Source of the DNA: Pomphorhynchus laevis
Taxonomy: Eukaryota; Acanthocephala; Palaeacanthocephala; Echinorhynchida; Pomphorhynchidae
Direction of reading: 5' to 3'
DNA: 64,000 bases
Assembly (NCBI GenBank): GCA_012934845.2
Contig: WNNJ02002922.1
Location: forward strand, 24,648-88,647
The notes under the pieces are model-generated. The model was not told where the DNA came from. It made no database searches and saw nothing but the letters and a program-made list of their open reading frames with translations. The translations under genes were made by a program, and so were the position numbers. The stretch's first letter is position 1. The number at the start of each line of letters is the position of its first letter. Shown one piece after another: positions 12,160 through 23,341 of this stretch.

Positions 12160-13448
12160 ATGACTAGAAAAGAGCGATCTCAGATCTTTGTTCCTAATCA
12201 AGCATCTTCCACATCGGAATGCAATGATGGTTATTTCAGTTTTGAAGTTGGATGCGATTCTAAAGATTATGATGTATGGGCACTTGTTCGCATTAAAATA
12301 TCCGACCGCTCGTTGTATAAACGTAAACAGTTCACATGCAGGTTTGTACATCAGTACGACTATTACAGTTATCCTGCTCCTCTACTTCTGTATCACACAC
12401 GACCAATCAGACCAATAATGTTTTAGATGTTTTACTCGCATCAACACCTGACTTCGCATCCTATAATCCCATTATTGAACCTACTCTCTCACACACTTCT
12501 CGTTCAACTACGAACCAAACTTCTATTCATCTTCCTCATTCTAACAATGTAACGGTAAAGTTTATCATCTCGTACCTCCTCTTTTCTATTCCTTCCCTAA
12601 TCTTAATAAATCTCAAACTTCTTTATTCTCTACACGTACTCCTTACTCTACCTCTCCCCTATCACTACTCAATAATTTACATCATTCCGTAAAAATCATA
12701 TCCAGTAACATCTCCGATCAACTTATACAACACTCCTGTCACACATGCCCCAACCTATCTTAATTCTCCTTACTCTACCTCCAACGTATCACTTTCAAAT
12801 GATTTACATTCAAAATTATCTCTAGTCATATCTCTGATCAACCGATTCAACACCCCGCGCCTGTCACACTTGCTCCAACCAATCTTAATTCTCTATCAAA
12901 CACCCCTGTCATTTCAACTTCTATCTGCTCATCTGCCTCGACTCCTACCAGCTCTGTCCGTCCACCACTTTCACGTAATCGTTTTCCTTCGCGCGATCGC
13001 TGTATTATCATATATAACTTAAAGCTTTCCGAATCTGCTTCTCCACAATCTCGCCTCGATGATGATGTATCTTCTTTCAGGTCTATCCTAGCAACCATTC
13101 TTCCTTATGATAACCCATCCCTTTTCAATAATATCGCTCCTGTATCCTTTATTCGTTTAAACAAATCTACTAAACCCAATCATCTCAGTCCTCCACTCCT
13201 AATAATCGTTTTCCGACATAGTTCACATGCCTCTTCGGTACTCTCCCAACATTTTAAACTTCTTACCACTTCATCTACTTCTCGTATCTTTCCTGACTGC
13301 TCTCCTTATGATATTGCTCAGCTCAATTCAGCTCTCATTGAGAAACATCGACGTGAAACAAACGGTGAGCCATCTCTATCAATCCGTAAAATCAACGGAA
13401 ATTTTCACGTCCTACGCACGAGGCCAAAAATCCGATGGCGTCCCGTTT
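12160..13448 (+). pseudogene. ORF1-like protein of LINE copy A
   Basis: The early part (from MTRKERSQIFVPN) has SLYKRKQFTCRFVHQYDYYS. The later part has RFPSRDRCIIIYNL, VSFIRLNKSTKPNH, LLIIVFRHSSHASSVL and LNSALIEKHRRETNGEPS. The latter resembles the RRM-like RNA-binding ORF1 of CR1-group LINEs (basic linker, a Rx(L/G)K-like strand, then a VVF strand). It is interrupted by several stops and frame changes. ORF1 proteins bind element RNA into particles used for retrotransposition. Copy B carries a matching segment at 22400-23341. Confidence 0.6.
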
Positions 13449-14480
13449 CTCCCTGAGTCTTCTCTGCTAGTCGATCTCGCTCCTGAACATACTTTTCGTC
13501 TTAGTCTTTTTAACACTCACTCAATTCTTCATAAAGCTGATCTGCTCCTTGATATCTTCGATCAATTATCCATCGATATTCTCTGCATTACCGAATCCTG
13601 GCACTCTGACTCCGACGATCTTGCTATTCGTCGTCTATATTGCTCTGGTTGTTCTCTAGTTGAATCAGCTCGTCCAATTGCCTCTCATACATCTACTGCT
13701 TCTATTCATGGCAGTATTGTTGCCATTGCTCGTTACCAAATGTCTCTACGTAAAATTAACGTTAACATCCGTTACACTTCGTTCAAATCACTCATATGCA
13801 GATTATCAACTCCTTTCCCTCTGGAACTTGTGATTGTATACCGTCCAGTTTCAGTTGCCCCCTCACGTATGTTCTTTAACGATCTTGCAGATCTTATTCT
13901 TACTGTTCATTGTCTTATACTCCTTCTTTGGTTCTCTATGACTTTAACATTCGTGTTGACCGCCCGGCTGACTCTGACTCCATCACTTTAACTAATCTTT
14001 TTTCTGATTTTAACTATAAATTACTTTCAAAAAGCTTTACTCATATTCTCAGCGGTGCTCTCGGCATCATTGTTGTTCCTAACTGCTTTATTGACTATAC
14101 CTCCTTGTCGATTACTGATCAACGTTTGTCCGATCATTTCCTTGTCATTCTTACTCGTCCCCATCCTCCTTTTCCCCCTCCACCATTATCCACACCAAGT
14201 CGACTCTGGAAACTTCTCGATATCCCTATTCTCTGCACATCCTTGCTCAATTCTTCACTCTTTTCACTTCCTCTTAACTATCTCTCACCCGATGATCTCG
14301 TCATTCTGTTTGATTCTAAACTTAAGAACATCTTTAATAACCTTCTGCCTATTCAACCACGACTTTTCAGCTGTCGCGCCATGATCCCTGGTTCGATTCA
14401 GACTGTAGTTTTTCTAAGCGTCGGCTCCGTCACTCTTTTCGTGTGCTTAATCGCTTTCTTAAACGTTCTCCAAACATACT
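13445..14480 (+). pseudogene. APE-type endonuclease region of LINE copy A ORF2
   Basis: FRLSLFNTHSILHKADLL, DILCITESWHSD and LELVIVYRPVS match blocks of apurinic-endonuclease-like LINE nucleases (N of block I, the catalytic E of ITESW, and the YRP block). A frame change follows before DFNIRVDRPADSDSITL and the final DHFLVIL block near 14140. The domain would nick target DNA. This region is missing from copy B. Confidence 0.7.
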
Positions 14481-14879
14481 GACTCCAAATATCCGTACTC
14501 CCTATATTTCTCTTCGCCATTCCCATTTCATTCTTATGCGTACTAAGCGTACTCTCTTTCGGCGAAATCAACTCAAGTCATCTTCCAACTCTAAATCTCA
14601 TTGGAAAATCTAAAATTCAGTTCTGTTAAGATTATCTGCCCCTTGTAACATAAATTCTGATGAATTTTCTTCTTATCTACAACCTAAGCTATTTAATTTA
14701 CTTTCTCTTCTACATATATACCACTTGTATCCTCTCTTATATTTGAATACTTCCCTCCTAGAGCTATTCCACATTCTTCCCGTTTCGTCTAATAAAGATT
14801 CTAAGGTTCTTCTGTCACTACCTAATAAAACTTCTCCTTCTGACCCAATTACCACCAACTTGCTTAAAAAATCCGCTCC

Positions 14880-15828
14880 ACTATCTCACCCTTTCTAACC
14901 ACATTGTTCAACTCGTCCATCCGTAGCCGTACATTTCCTTACATCTGGAAATGCGCCACTGTTCGTCCTCTCATCAAAAAGCAATCTCTCGACTCCTCAC
15001 TCTCATCTTCGTACCGTCCTATATTTCTTCTCTCAACTCTCTAAACTCCTTGAGCGTCTCGTTCTCAAGCAAATTAATACATATCTCTTTTCCTCCAAAT
15101 TATTTCCTCTCTTCCAAGCCGCTTTTCGCTCTAATTACTCTACTGAAATTGCGTCTTAAAGTTTATAATGACTTACTCATACCGCGCGATCATAATTCAT
15201 GTAGTGTCATAGTTTCTCTTGGTCTATAGTCTGCTTTTGACATCGTCGATCACTCAATTCTTCTCCATCGCCTTCGTCATGATTTGGCTTCTCTTTACCC
15301 ACTATATCATGGTTTTCTTCATATCTACCAAACCTTACATTACTCGTCTATTCTAACTCTTCTCTCTCCCATCCTTCATCCATTCCATCCATGTTCCACA
15401 AGGCTCCGTATTAGTCCTTTTGCTTTTCTCTCTTCTCAGTGATTTGTCTTCTATTTCTCATATATTAAACTTCCATGTTATACAATATGCTGATGATATT
15501 CTCATCTATGCTCATGCACCTGCTTATCGTATTCATGATCTTAGTGTTTCTGCTTCCGATTGTCTTGTCTCAATTTTCAATCATCTTTCTTCTCTTCGAT
15601 TTTCTCTGAATCTTAATAAATCCAAAATTATGTGGATCCTACCTCGACGCCTCGGCTTAGAACCCCCCTCCGTATCATTAAATTCTACAATTCTTCCTAT
15701 CGTTGATAATCTCTTTTTTTTATGCTTCAATTTGGACAACCGAATTTCACTTAAATCTTTCGTTAGAGATAAAGTACGCTCTTCTACCTTGATTCTCCGC
15801 AACCTCCGTCAAATTCGTAGATTTTGAC
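14880..15828 (+). pseudogene. Reverse transcriptase region of LINE copy A ORF2
   Basis: The reading contains SRTFPYIWKCATVRPLI (better preserved in copy B), SSYRPI, KLLERLVLKQIN, LKVYNDL, FDIVDHSILLHRL and VIQYADDILIYAHAP (catalytic YADD near 15488). These blocks are typical of the L2/CR1 group. Frame changes and stops occur between 15050 and 15420. The C-terminal part is displaced to 20432-20930 by the Penelope insertion. Confidence 0.8.
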
Positions 15829-15847
15829 GGAGGAAAAATGACATTCG

Positions 15848-16500
15848 TAAAGATGACATATTTAAATTTACAAGAAACATATTTTTGCATGAGCATTCAT
15901 GCATACCATATAATATAAAATATAATACATTAAATAATGAAATTTTAAGAATTGCAACAATATGTAATGATATTGGCTTTCTTCAAAATCATTTAAATAA
16001 TTTAATAGATACATATTTTAAACTAGGTTACTATAAAAATAACATCAAGCTGAAAATAGTAAAATATATAAATCAACACAATAATATAAAGAATAAATTT
16101 AAACTCTTAAGTGGCAAATGTTTATGGATGGATAATAAATAATATACTTTGTATTAGAATAAGATACTAGATAGTTATTTCAGAGGAAACACATCATTAG
16201 CATGTATTTGGCCCCGCTGCTATGTTGGGTAGAGGAGTTAAGGGCCCAAACCTGATAGTATAGCAGTTCCTCCTGATGACCTCAAATTCTTATTATGATA
16301 CAACGTCTGCTATTTATTAGTCAATTCATAAAAATGACGTTTATTTTAAATTTCCATTTTTTTTAACTTGATTTAAATTATAGAAAATCTAAAAACAATT
16401 ATTAATTTTATTATTTGATTATTAAAATTTTATTTAGCATTATTATGCTTTGTTTAGTTTATAATTATATTAAATACGTAGACTCAGTTAGCTGATTTTA
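15848..16500 (+). repeat. 5' terminal repeat of the Penelope-like element
   Basis: This is a direct copy of 19772-20430. The first ~290 bases (the RT C-terminus, 85 residues ending ...LWMDNK) are almost identical to the other copy. The non-coding remainder differs at roughly one base in ten. It ends at the shared motif GTAGACTCAGTTAGCTGATT. Confidence 0.85.
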
Positions 16501-16936
16501 TTTGTTCTACTGACATGTTATTATTGACCTGTGGATTTTGTTTTCCCGGTAATATGACCTCTGTCAGAAATACTGAAACTATGTATTGTTGGTTACGACT
16601 TTACTATTATTTTTTCTTATTTCCAAACAAGTTGTATGAATTATTAATTCTTAAAAAAGTGAGAAGTTTGCATCCCAAGGTGCTTACACTTTAAAATGTA
16701 AACTGCTTCAAGTGATCACGTTTAAGAGACCAGGTAATGGCCAATAGCTAGGTCGCGTAGCGCGTGGAGTGAAGGTGGTAGATCTTTATAGATCTTGTTC
16801 CAGCCTGCAACCGCCTTAAGCAGGGCATCCCCTTGTCAGATGCTGCTGGATGGCCCGTTGTAAGTTTTGTCTGAGTCAACTAAACTAGGTGGCGACTCCG
16901 AAAAAGCAACGTTAAAAATTATGACTTAAAAGTTAC

Positions 16937-17766
16937 ATGTACTCAACAATATTGGAAAAATACGTAAGTACTAATGATTTCAATTTTAGATCTTTTAAAT
17001 GTAACAGAAAAAATTGTATAGTTTGTGATGTTATAAATAATAATAATTGTATCGTAAGTAATACGACAAACAAATGTTTTTCATTAAATATTAATAATAA
17101 TTGTAACTGCAATACCACAGGTGTAGTGTATCTAATACAATGTACATGTGGATTGCAATATATAGGAAAAACATATCAAATGTTAAAAACTAGGTTTAGG
17201 CAACACATATATAATATACAGCATAATAGTCAAACTATATTTCATAAACATATGAGATTAATAGGACATGATATTAAAAACTGTAAATTATTTATTTTAG
17301 AACATATTATCGAAGAAAATATTTCAATATTAAATCAAAAACTATTAGCAAAAGAAGATTTTTGGATTAAAACGCTTAATTCCATGTACCCATTAGGATT
17401 GAATGACGTGGTACAAGGAATTGGCAGAAGTAGTATAAAACATAATAAACAACTATATTGTAATAATCCGGTTAAACGCAAACCAAGAAATCATGGTGAT
17501 AAAAGGAATAGGAAAAATAGAGTTAAAAATATTAAAAAAGATATGTATATAAATGAACAATTATAAATATTAAAACAACTTTTAAGTGATAATAAGCTAA
17601 AAGATCTTTATGTAAATATAAGAAGTTTTTCTAAAGATATCATATGCTCAATAAATCAAAAATTAATTAACGACTATGATAGGCTAAGTTGTATAATAGA
17701 CAGTTATTGTAAAACAAAATACTATAATCGTATAATAAATTTTTTTTATAATTCAAAATATTATTA
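16937..17766 (+). CDS. GIY-YIG endonuclease (N-terminal module) of the Penelope-like element
   Basis: The 209-residue frame starts MYSTILEKYVS, has a Cys cluster CNRKNCIVCD (residues 24-33), then GVVYLIQCTCGLQYIGKT (around 61-78, the GIY-YIG core), the conserved Arg in KTRFRQHIYN, and a later H/E-rich helix with ILEHI. It would nick DNA to start target-primed reverse transcription. The C-terminus is basic (KRKPRNHGDKRNRKNR). Coding continues past the first stop to about 17766 in the same frame. The RT lies downstream, which is unusual for canonical Penelope, where the nuclease follows the RT. Confidence 0.75.
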
Positions 17767-17799
17767 AAAAATTAGTAGTCACCCTCAAATGGGTCTTAT

Positions 17800-18128
17800 A
17801 AATGTCAGAATAGAATATCTTTGCCCCTATATCTTCGTTATAATCCTTATTACTCAGTTGTGATTAATACTTTTGTAATTTCTCCTCCTTAGCGTCATAG
17901 ACACTGATTTTGCAATAGATATCGAAATGTTTGTTCTTATTCTTCTTATACAGTCATCATACCTATCTACGTCTTTTTCTGCCTGTCTAGTGGCAATCCA
18001 CTTAATCACACTGTTTGCTACAGGACCTATTCCTCCAACTGTCGAGAAAATCATCGGGTGGAATGCCGCTTGCTCAATTCTTGTAATTATTTCTGCGTAC
18101 TTTGCGTTTTTTCGACCTTCGTGGTATG
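17800..18128 (-). mobile_element. RLE family 1 C-terminal fragment inside the Penelope-like element
   Basis: The minus-strand reading has FHPMIFSTVGGIGPVANSV, KWIATRQAEKDVDRYDD and IRTNISISIAKSVSMTL, matching the RLE tails at 4640-4880 and 32930-33190. It separates the GIY-YIG frame from the RT and is joined to the RT at about 18130. The same junction occurs, inverted, at about 28100. Confidence 0.75.
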
Positions 18129-18139
18129 TAAATGGATAA

Positions 18140-20069
18140 TAAAATGGATAATAAATATTAATAATAACAATAGAAAATACACATTAACCATAAACTTCAT
18201 TAATAAATGTATAGATAACATAAATATAGCCGGACTTTTAAATAATTCTAAAAGTAAAGAAATAATAGGGTCAGATTTAAGTAAATATATTCCTAAAATA
18301 AGGTATAAACTCCTACCACCATTAGGACGAAAAATTTGTAATTATAATAAAGAATTAAAATCAATATGTAACGATAATATTAGAAACATAATGGAAACAG
18401 AATGCAATTGTAAAAGTCTTAGTTTTGATAAAATAAATGAACATATATGTACCCATAATCTAGAATTAATTGAAAATTGTGAATTAAGAAAGCTGCTATC
18501 AAAAGGGTATAAATATAGATTAAATAACAACAACGACAAAAATAAAATTTACAGTTTGTTATATAATAACTTAAATGATTACTTTAGTAAGCTGATTAAT
18601 AGTGAAAGCTCGAATATATCTAAGATTAACATTTGGAAAGATTATATATTTGATAAAATTAAAAATAAAATGAAAATAACAAACAATTATAAAAGGAAAG
18701 ATAAAATTAATAAAGATATGTATAAAGAACTTACTAAATTAAAGGATAACTATATAATAACAACTATTGATAAAGCTAGTAATAACTTTGTCTTCATATG
18801 CAAAAAGCTTTATTATGATATACTAATGAAAGAGGTTAATTCTAATGATTTAAATGTAAATCCAACATATGAACGTAGTGAGTTGAGTTTAGAAACAATT
18901 ATTACAAGTCACTGTTCTATAATGGATAAAAAGGGTATAAAGGTTGAATCAGATAATAAAACTATACCTATATTATATTGGAAATCCAAAATTACATAAA
19001 AATCCAATAAAACCTAGGTTCATATGTAGTGCGTTTAAATGTACATTAAAACCACTTTCTGTCTATATGAATAAAATACTTAAAGTAATTAAAGCACACT
19101 TCAAAAAATATTGTAAGGTAATCGAAATTAATGCTGGTATAAAACACTATTTCAGTATTAATTCTACAAAAGAATTTTTAGAACAGACAAATTTAATACA
19201 TTTTCAAAATATAAATACATACGATTTTAGTACGCTTTATACAAATCTAGATTTAGTAGATATTAAAGAAGCGTTAGTAAAATTAATTAATCTTATTTTC
19301 AGAAAAAGATATACATATATATGTTATAATAACTATAACGCATATCTAACAAAAATTAAACCATCAAGTAAATATAAATATATGGATAAAATTGAATTAA
19401 TAGAATCCTTAAATATTTTGATAGATTAAAATTATGAAAAAAGTAAGGTCATCCATATTTAGACAAGTAAAGGGTGTTCCAATGGGTGGTAATAGTAGCC
19501 CAATTATAGCTGACTTGTTTTTAAGCTTTATAGAATATGAATTTGTTCATAACTGTTTAAAAAATAAATCTAAACAATGTAGATATATGAAATACATGTT
19601 TCGATAAATTGGTGATATATGTGTATTTAATTCTAATAATTTTTATTCAATTAGTGAACAAATTTATCCAGAAAGCCTTATTCTTAACAAAACCAATATT
19701 AATGATAAAGAAGGTGTATATCTAGATATGAACATTAAATTAACATTAACTAAAACTACTATTAATTTATATCGTAAAGATGACATATTTAAATTTACAA
19801 GAAACATATTTTTGCATGAGCATTCATGCATACCATATAATATAAAATATAATACATTAAATAATGAAATTTTAAGAATTGCAACAATATGTAATGATAT
19901 TGGCTTTCTTCAAAATCATTTAAATAATTTAATAGATACATATTTTAAACTAGGTTACTATAAAAATAACATCAAGCAGAAAATAGTAAAATATATAAAT
20001 CAACACAATAATATAAAGAATAAATTTAAACTCTTAAGTGGCAAATTTTTATGGATGAATAATAAATAA
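18140..20069 (+). CDS. Penelope-type reverse transcriptase (broken)
   Basis: Blocks in order: ICNYNKELKSI, ITTIDKASNNFVFICKKLYY (RT1-like), NPKLHKNPIKPRFICSAF (RT2), INTYDFSTLYTNLD (RT3, first catalytic Asp), VKGVPMGGNSSPIIADLF (RT4), a degenerate RY-x-DD-like block near 19600, and a C-terminal domain ending LLSGKFLWMNNK at 20069. The DFSTLYTNLD and GVPMGGNSSP blocks are diagnostic for Penelope-like elements. The frame is broken in a few places, so it is a recent but dead copy. Confidence 0.8.
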
Positions 20070-20430
20070 TATACTTTGTATTAGAATAATATACTAGATA
20101 GTTTTATCAGTGAAAATACATCATAAGCATGTATTAGGCCACGCTGCTATGTTGGGTAGAGAAGTTAGGGGCCGAAACCTGATAGCATAGCAGATCCTCC
20201 TAAAGACCTCTAATTCTTATTCTGATACAATGTCTGTTATTTATTAGTCAATTCATAAAAATGACGTTTATTTTAAATTTCAATTTTATATTTTAAGTTG
20301 ATTTAAATCATAGAAAATCTAAAAACAATTATTAATTTTATTATTTAATTATTAAATTTTGATTTAGCATTATTATGCTTTGTTTAGTTTATAATTATAT
20401 TAAATACGTAGACTCAGTTAGCTGATTTAA
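19772..20430 (+). repeat. 3' terminal repeat of the Penelope-like element
   Basis: Direct copy of 15848-16500. The non-coding part (20070-20430) contains GGGGCCGAAACCTGATAGCA and ends GTAGACTCAGTTAGCTGATT, immediately before LINE A resumes. Related non-coding tails occur at 34100-34320, 49150-49440 and 49505-49870. Confidence 0.85.
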
Positions 20431-20431
20431 T

Positions 20432-20995
20432 TGATCGATTTCCCTTCATGTATGACTCTCATATCTTCTATCCGTTTTTCTAGACTCGATTATTGTTTTA
20501 GTCTATTTTCCAACTCACCTAAATCTATTATTCTTCCTTTACAACGCATCATCAACGCAGCCGTCCGAATTCTCCTCCGTCTTCGTCGTTTTGATCATAC
20601 ATACCACCATCTTGCTTGCCTCGATTTGCCTACAATTTAGTGTCGTGTTCAAATTCGTCTTCTCGTTGCTTTCCGCCTTGTAACTTTCCATACCCCTTCA
20701 TTTCTCAACCTTCTTTTTCTTGATAATTCTCGTTCTGTTTAATCTTCCTTGAGTTCCCGTAATTCCCTTATTTTTCATGTCCCAAACGATTCTATCTTTT
20801 TTGGCTTCCGCTCCTTCCTGATGGCTTCTCATCTCTCGTGGCATCATCTGCCCATTCATATACGCCAATCAACTTCCCTGCCGTGCTTCAAACGACAAAT
20901 CCAATCCTATTTAAGCAATTTATCTGCTTGACTTTTTCATTTTTTGTTAGTGGACTTGTAAGCGTGCAGCTGGCACGCATTTGCCACGTTAAATA
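20432..20995 (+). mobile_element. CR1/L2-type LINE, copy A, 3' part
   Basis: This matches 26940-27503 of copy B. It encodes the C-terminal RT domain: IDFPSCMTLISSI, FSRLDYCFSLFSNSP, INAAVRILLRLRRFDHTYHH, then the SWHHLPIHIRQS block and a stop near 20929. The 3' end is near TTAAATAAATT at 20986-20996. Confidence 0.85.
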
Positions 20996-21558
20996 AATTA
21001 GAATGTTTTTTACTCTGATAATTTAATCAAATTATACCACAAACTGTATATGGAATCAACTCATTTTGATAAGGCACACACCTTTCAAATATAAACCATC
21101 CTCATTCACTCTTCTTACGGTTTCCGCATACTTGGCCAAAATATAACAACGATTTAAAGAAGGATTATTTTGTCTAAACTTAAAAATCACAGATTTCCAA
21201 AATAGGCTATCTTCTATTCTAATTAGAAATCAAAATATTTTTCGGACAAATGCAAAATATAGATGCCATCGAGAATACAAAAGTACTTGCAATAATTACT
21301 TGTTGACAACCTAAACATATCGCTTGGATGTTCTAAAACGGTATAGCGAGTTGATTCGAATAGTCCATCGTTTAAATCGACTGTGCTATACGAACTGTTC
21401 ATTATCTAAAAAGCAAGTTTCTGTGCCAAGCGAAAATCATCAACGCATCAAACATTAAGTCATTAAATTAAACACGAGGAATATGATGCCACGTATATAT
21501 GTCAAATCAAATGACGACTTATAAATAAAAAAAATAAAACAATTTAAGGGTTAATACA
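20996..21558. other. Low-copy spacer upstream of tRNA-Met
   Basis: The sequence matches nothing else noticed in the window and shows no ORF of note. It may be native flank. Confidence 0.5.
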
Positions 21559-21632
21559 GCCCTAGTAGCTCAGTTGGTTAGAGCGTCAGTCTCATAATCT
21601 GGAAGTCGTGAGTTCGAGCCTCACCTGGGGCA
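21559..21632 (+). tRNA. tRNA-Met: tRNA-Met (CAT), elongator type
   Basis: The 74-nt sequence folds as a cloverleaf. The acceptor stem GCCCTAG pairs with CTGGGGC (one G-T), followed by discriminator A. The D arm is GCTC...GAGC, the anticodon loop is CTCATAA (CAT), and the T arm is GTGAG-TTCGAGC-CTCAC. The D-loop and T-loop carry the internal Pol III A and B boxes (GGTTCGAAT-like). The variable region reads AAGTC, slightly different from the common AGGTC, which is either a natural variant or early decay. A short TTTT (about 21640) downstream can terminate Pol III. Confidence 0.9.
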
Positions 21633-21659
21633 TTAAAAAATTTTAGAGTTTAAACATAC

Positions 21660-22255
21660 AATTATTTATGTCAGTTCCAAATTATTTTTGTCAATTCCAG
21701 ATTATTCCTGTCTTCCATATTATTCTTGACAGATCCAGATTATTGCTTGTCAGTTTCAGATTATTCTTGACAGATCCAGATTATTCCTGTCAGTTCCAGA
21801 TTATTCCTGACAGATCCAGATTATTCCTTTTAGCACCAGATTGTTCCTGACAGATTCAAATTATTTCTGTCAATTTCAGAATATTCCTGAGAGATCCAGA
21901 TTATTCCTGTCAGTTCCGATTATTCCTGGCAGATCCAGATTATTCCTGTTAGTTCCAGATTATTCCTGGCAGATCCAGATTATTCATGTTAGTTCCAAAT
22001 TATTCCTGGCAGATCCTGAGAATTCCTGACAGATCCAGATTATTCCTGTCAGTTCCAGGGAATTCCTGACATATCCCGATTATTCCTGTCAATTCCAGAT
22101 TATTCCTGTCAGTTACAGATTATTCCTGTCAGTTCCAGATTATTCCTTTCAGTTCCAAATTATTCCTGTCAGTTCTAGATTATTCCTGTCAGTTCTAGAG
22201 AATTGCTAACATTCAAGTTATTTCTGTCAGGTCAAGATTATTCATGACAGATAAT
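21660..22255. repeat. 20-bp tandem array upstream of LINE copy B
   Basis: Diverged units related to TTCCTGTCAGTTCCAGATTA, many with the variant TTCCTGACAGATCCAGATTA in alternation, giving a 40-bp higher-order pattern in places. It begins about 27 bases after the tRNA gene. Its first bases (ACAATTATTT...TGTCAGTTCC) match the start of the array at 11290, so both arrays share a common left edge. Confidence 0.85.
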
Positions 22256-23341
22256 TCCTAAAATGCTCAATCTCAGATCCTCAACGTTACTGATCACGTA
22301 TCTTCATATATGTGATTAAATAGATAGTTATACATGTTTGTAAGTTGGATGTGATTGTAAAGACCGTGACTTATGGACCTGTGCTAGAGTTAAAATATCC
22401 GACTGCTCGGTGTATCAACGTAAACTGTTTCCATGTTGTTTTTGTTCATCAGTACAACTTTTACAGCTATCCTGCTTCTGACGTTTTCCTCTCATCAAAA
22501 CTTTACTTCGCATCTTACAATCCCTTCTAAACGTACTATCACTCGCACTCCTCGTTCAACGACAAATCATACTTCACTTCATCTTCATCATCTTAACAAT
22601 GCTAAAAGTCAAGATTTGCATCTCGTACCTTTTATTCCTATTCCTCCCCTATTTAAATATCTCTCATACTTCTTTCTTCTCCTCACGTACTCCTTACTCT
22701 ACCTCCCCCATATGACTTCTCAATAATTTACATACTTCCGTCAAAATCATCTCCAGTCACATCTCTGATCAACCGATTCAACACCCCGCGCCTGTCACAC
22801 TTGCTCCAACCAATCTTAATTCTCTATCGAACACCCCTGTCATTTCCACTTCTATCTGCTCATCTGCCTCGACTCCTACCAGCTCTGTCTTTCCACCACT
22901 TTCACGTAATCGTTTTCCTTCGCGCGATCGCTGTATTATCATATCTAACATAAAGCTTTCCGAATCTGCTTCTCCACAATCTCGCCTCGATGATGATGTA
23001 TCTGCTTTCAGGTCTATCCTAGCAACCATTCTTCCTTATGATAACCCATCCCTCTTCAATAATATCGCTTCTGTATCTTTGATCCGTTTAAACAAATCTA
23101 CTAAATCCAATCATCTCAGTCCTCCACTCGTAAAAATCGTTTATTGACATAGTTCACATGCCTCTTCGGTACTCTTCCAGCATTTTAAACTTCTTACCAC
23201 TTCTACTTGTCGTATCTTTCCTGACCGTTCTCCTTATGATATTGACTAGCTCAATTCAGTTCTCATTGAGAAACATCGACTTGAAACAAACGGTGAGTCA
23301 TCTCTATCAATCCGTAAAATCAATGGAAATTTTCACGTCGT
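22256..23341 (+). mobile_element. CR1/L2-type LINE, copy B, 5' part
   Basis: This is parallel to 12160-13410 of copy A with moderate divergence, including the ORF1 segment with VGFVHQY-like and CIIISNIKLSESASPQSRL-type sequence. The match to copy A stops at GAAATTTTCACGTC (about 23341), where gypsy-derived sequence begins. Confidence 0.85.

Larger units (their letters stand above)
12116..15828 (+). mobile_element. CR1/L2-type LINE, copy A, 5' and central part
   Basis: A two-ORF LINE on the + strand. The 20-bp array lies immediately upstream. ORF1-like sequence spans 12160-13448, the APE endonuclease about 13445-14480, and the RT about 14880-15828. It is cut at 15828 by a Penelope-type insertion and resumes at 20432, as shown by copy B, which reads straight through CGTAGATTGATCGATTTCCC at the same point. 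Several stops and frame changes break ORF2. Confidence 0.85.
15829..20431 (+). mobile_element. Penelope-like element with GIY-YIG before the RT (Naiad-like), nested in LINE copy A
   Basis: A 4.6-kb insertion splits LINE A. From left to right it holds: a partial copy of the RT C-terminus plus terminal repeat (15848-16500); a leader; a GIY-YIG endonuclease frame (16937-17766); a reverse-oriented RLE fragment (about 17800-18128); the Penelope-type RT (18140-20069); and the terminal repeat again (19772-20430). GIY-YIG upstream of RT is the permuted order described for Naiad-type Penelope-like elements. The repeated RT tail at the left end fits the tandem or partial-tandem insertions typical of these elements. 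The RT is broken in a few places. Confidence 0.75.

Noticed and set aside
20140-20200. Self-cleaving ribozyme at GGGGCCGAAACCTGATAGCA
   Set aside because: GAAAC and a partial hairpin are present, but no CTGATGA segment in the right place and no stem I; kept only as a conserved element-end motif.
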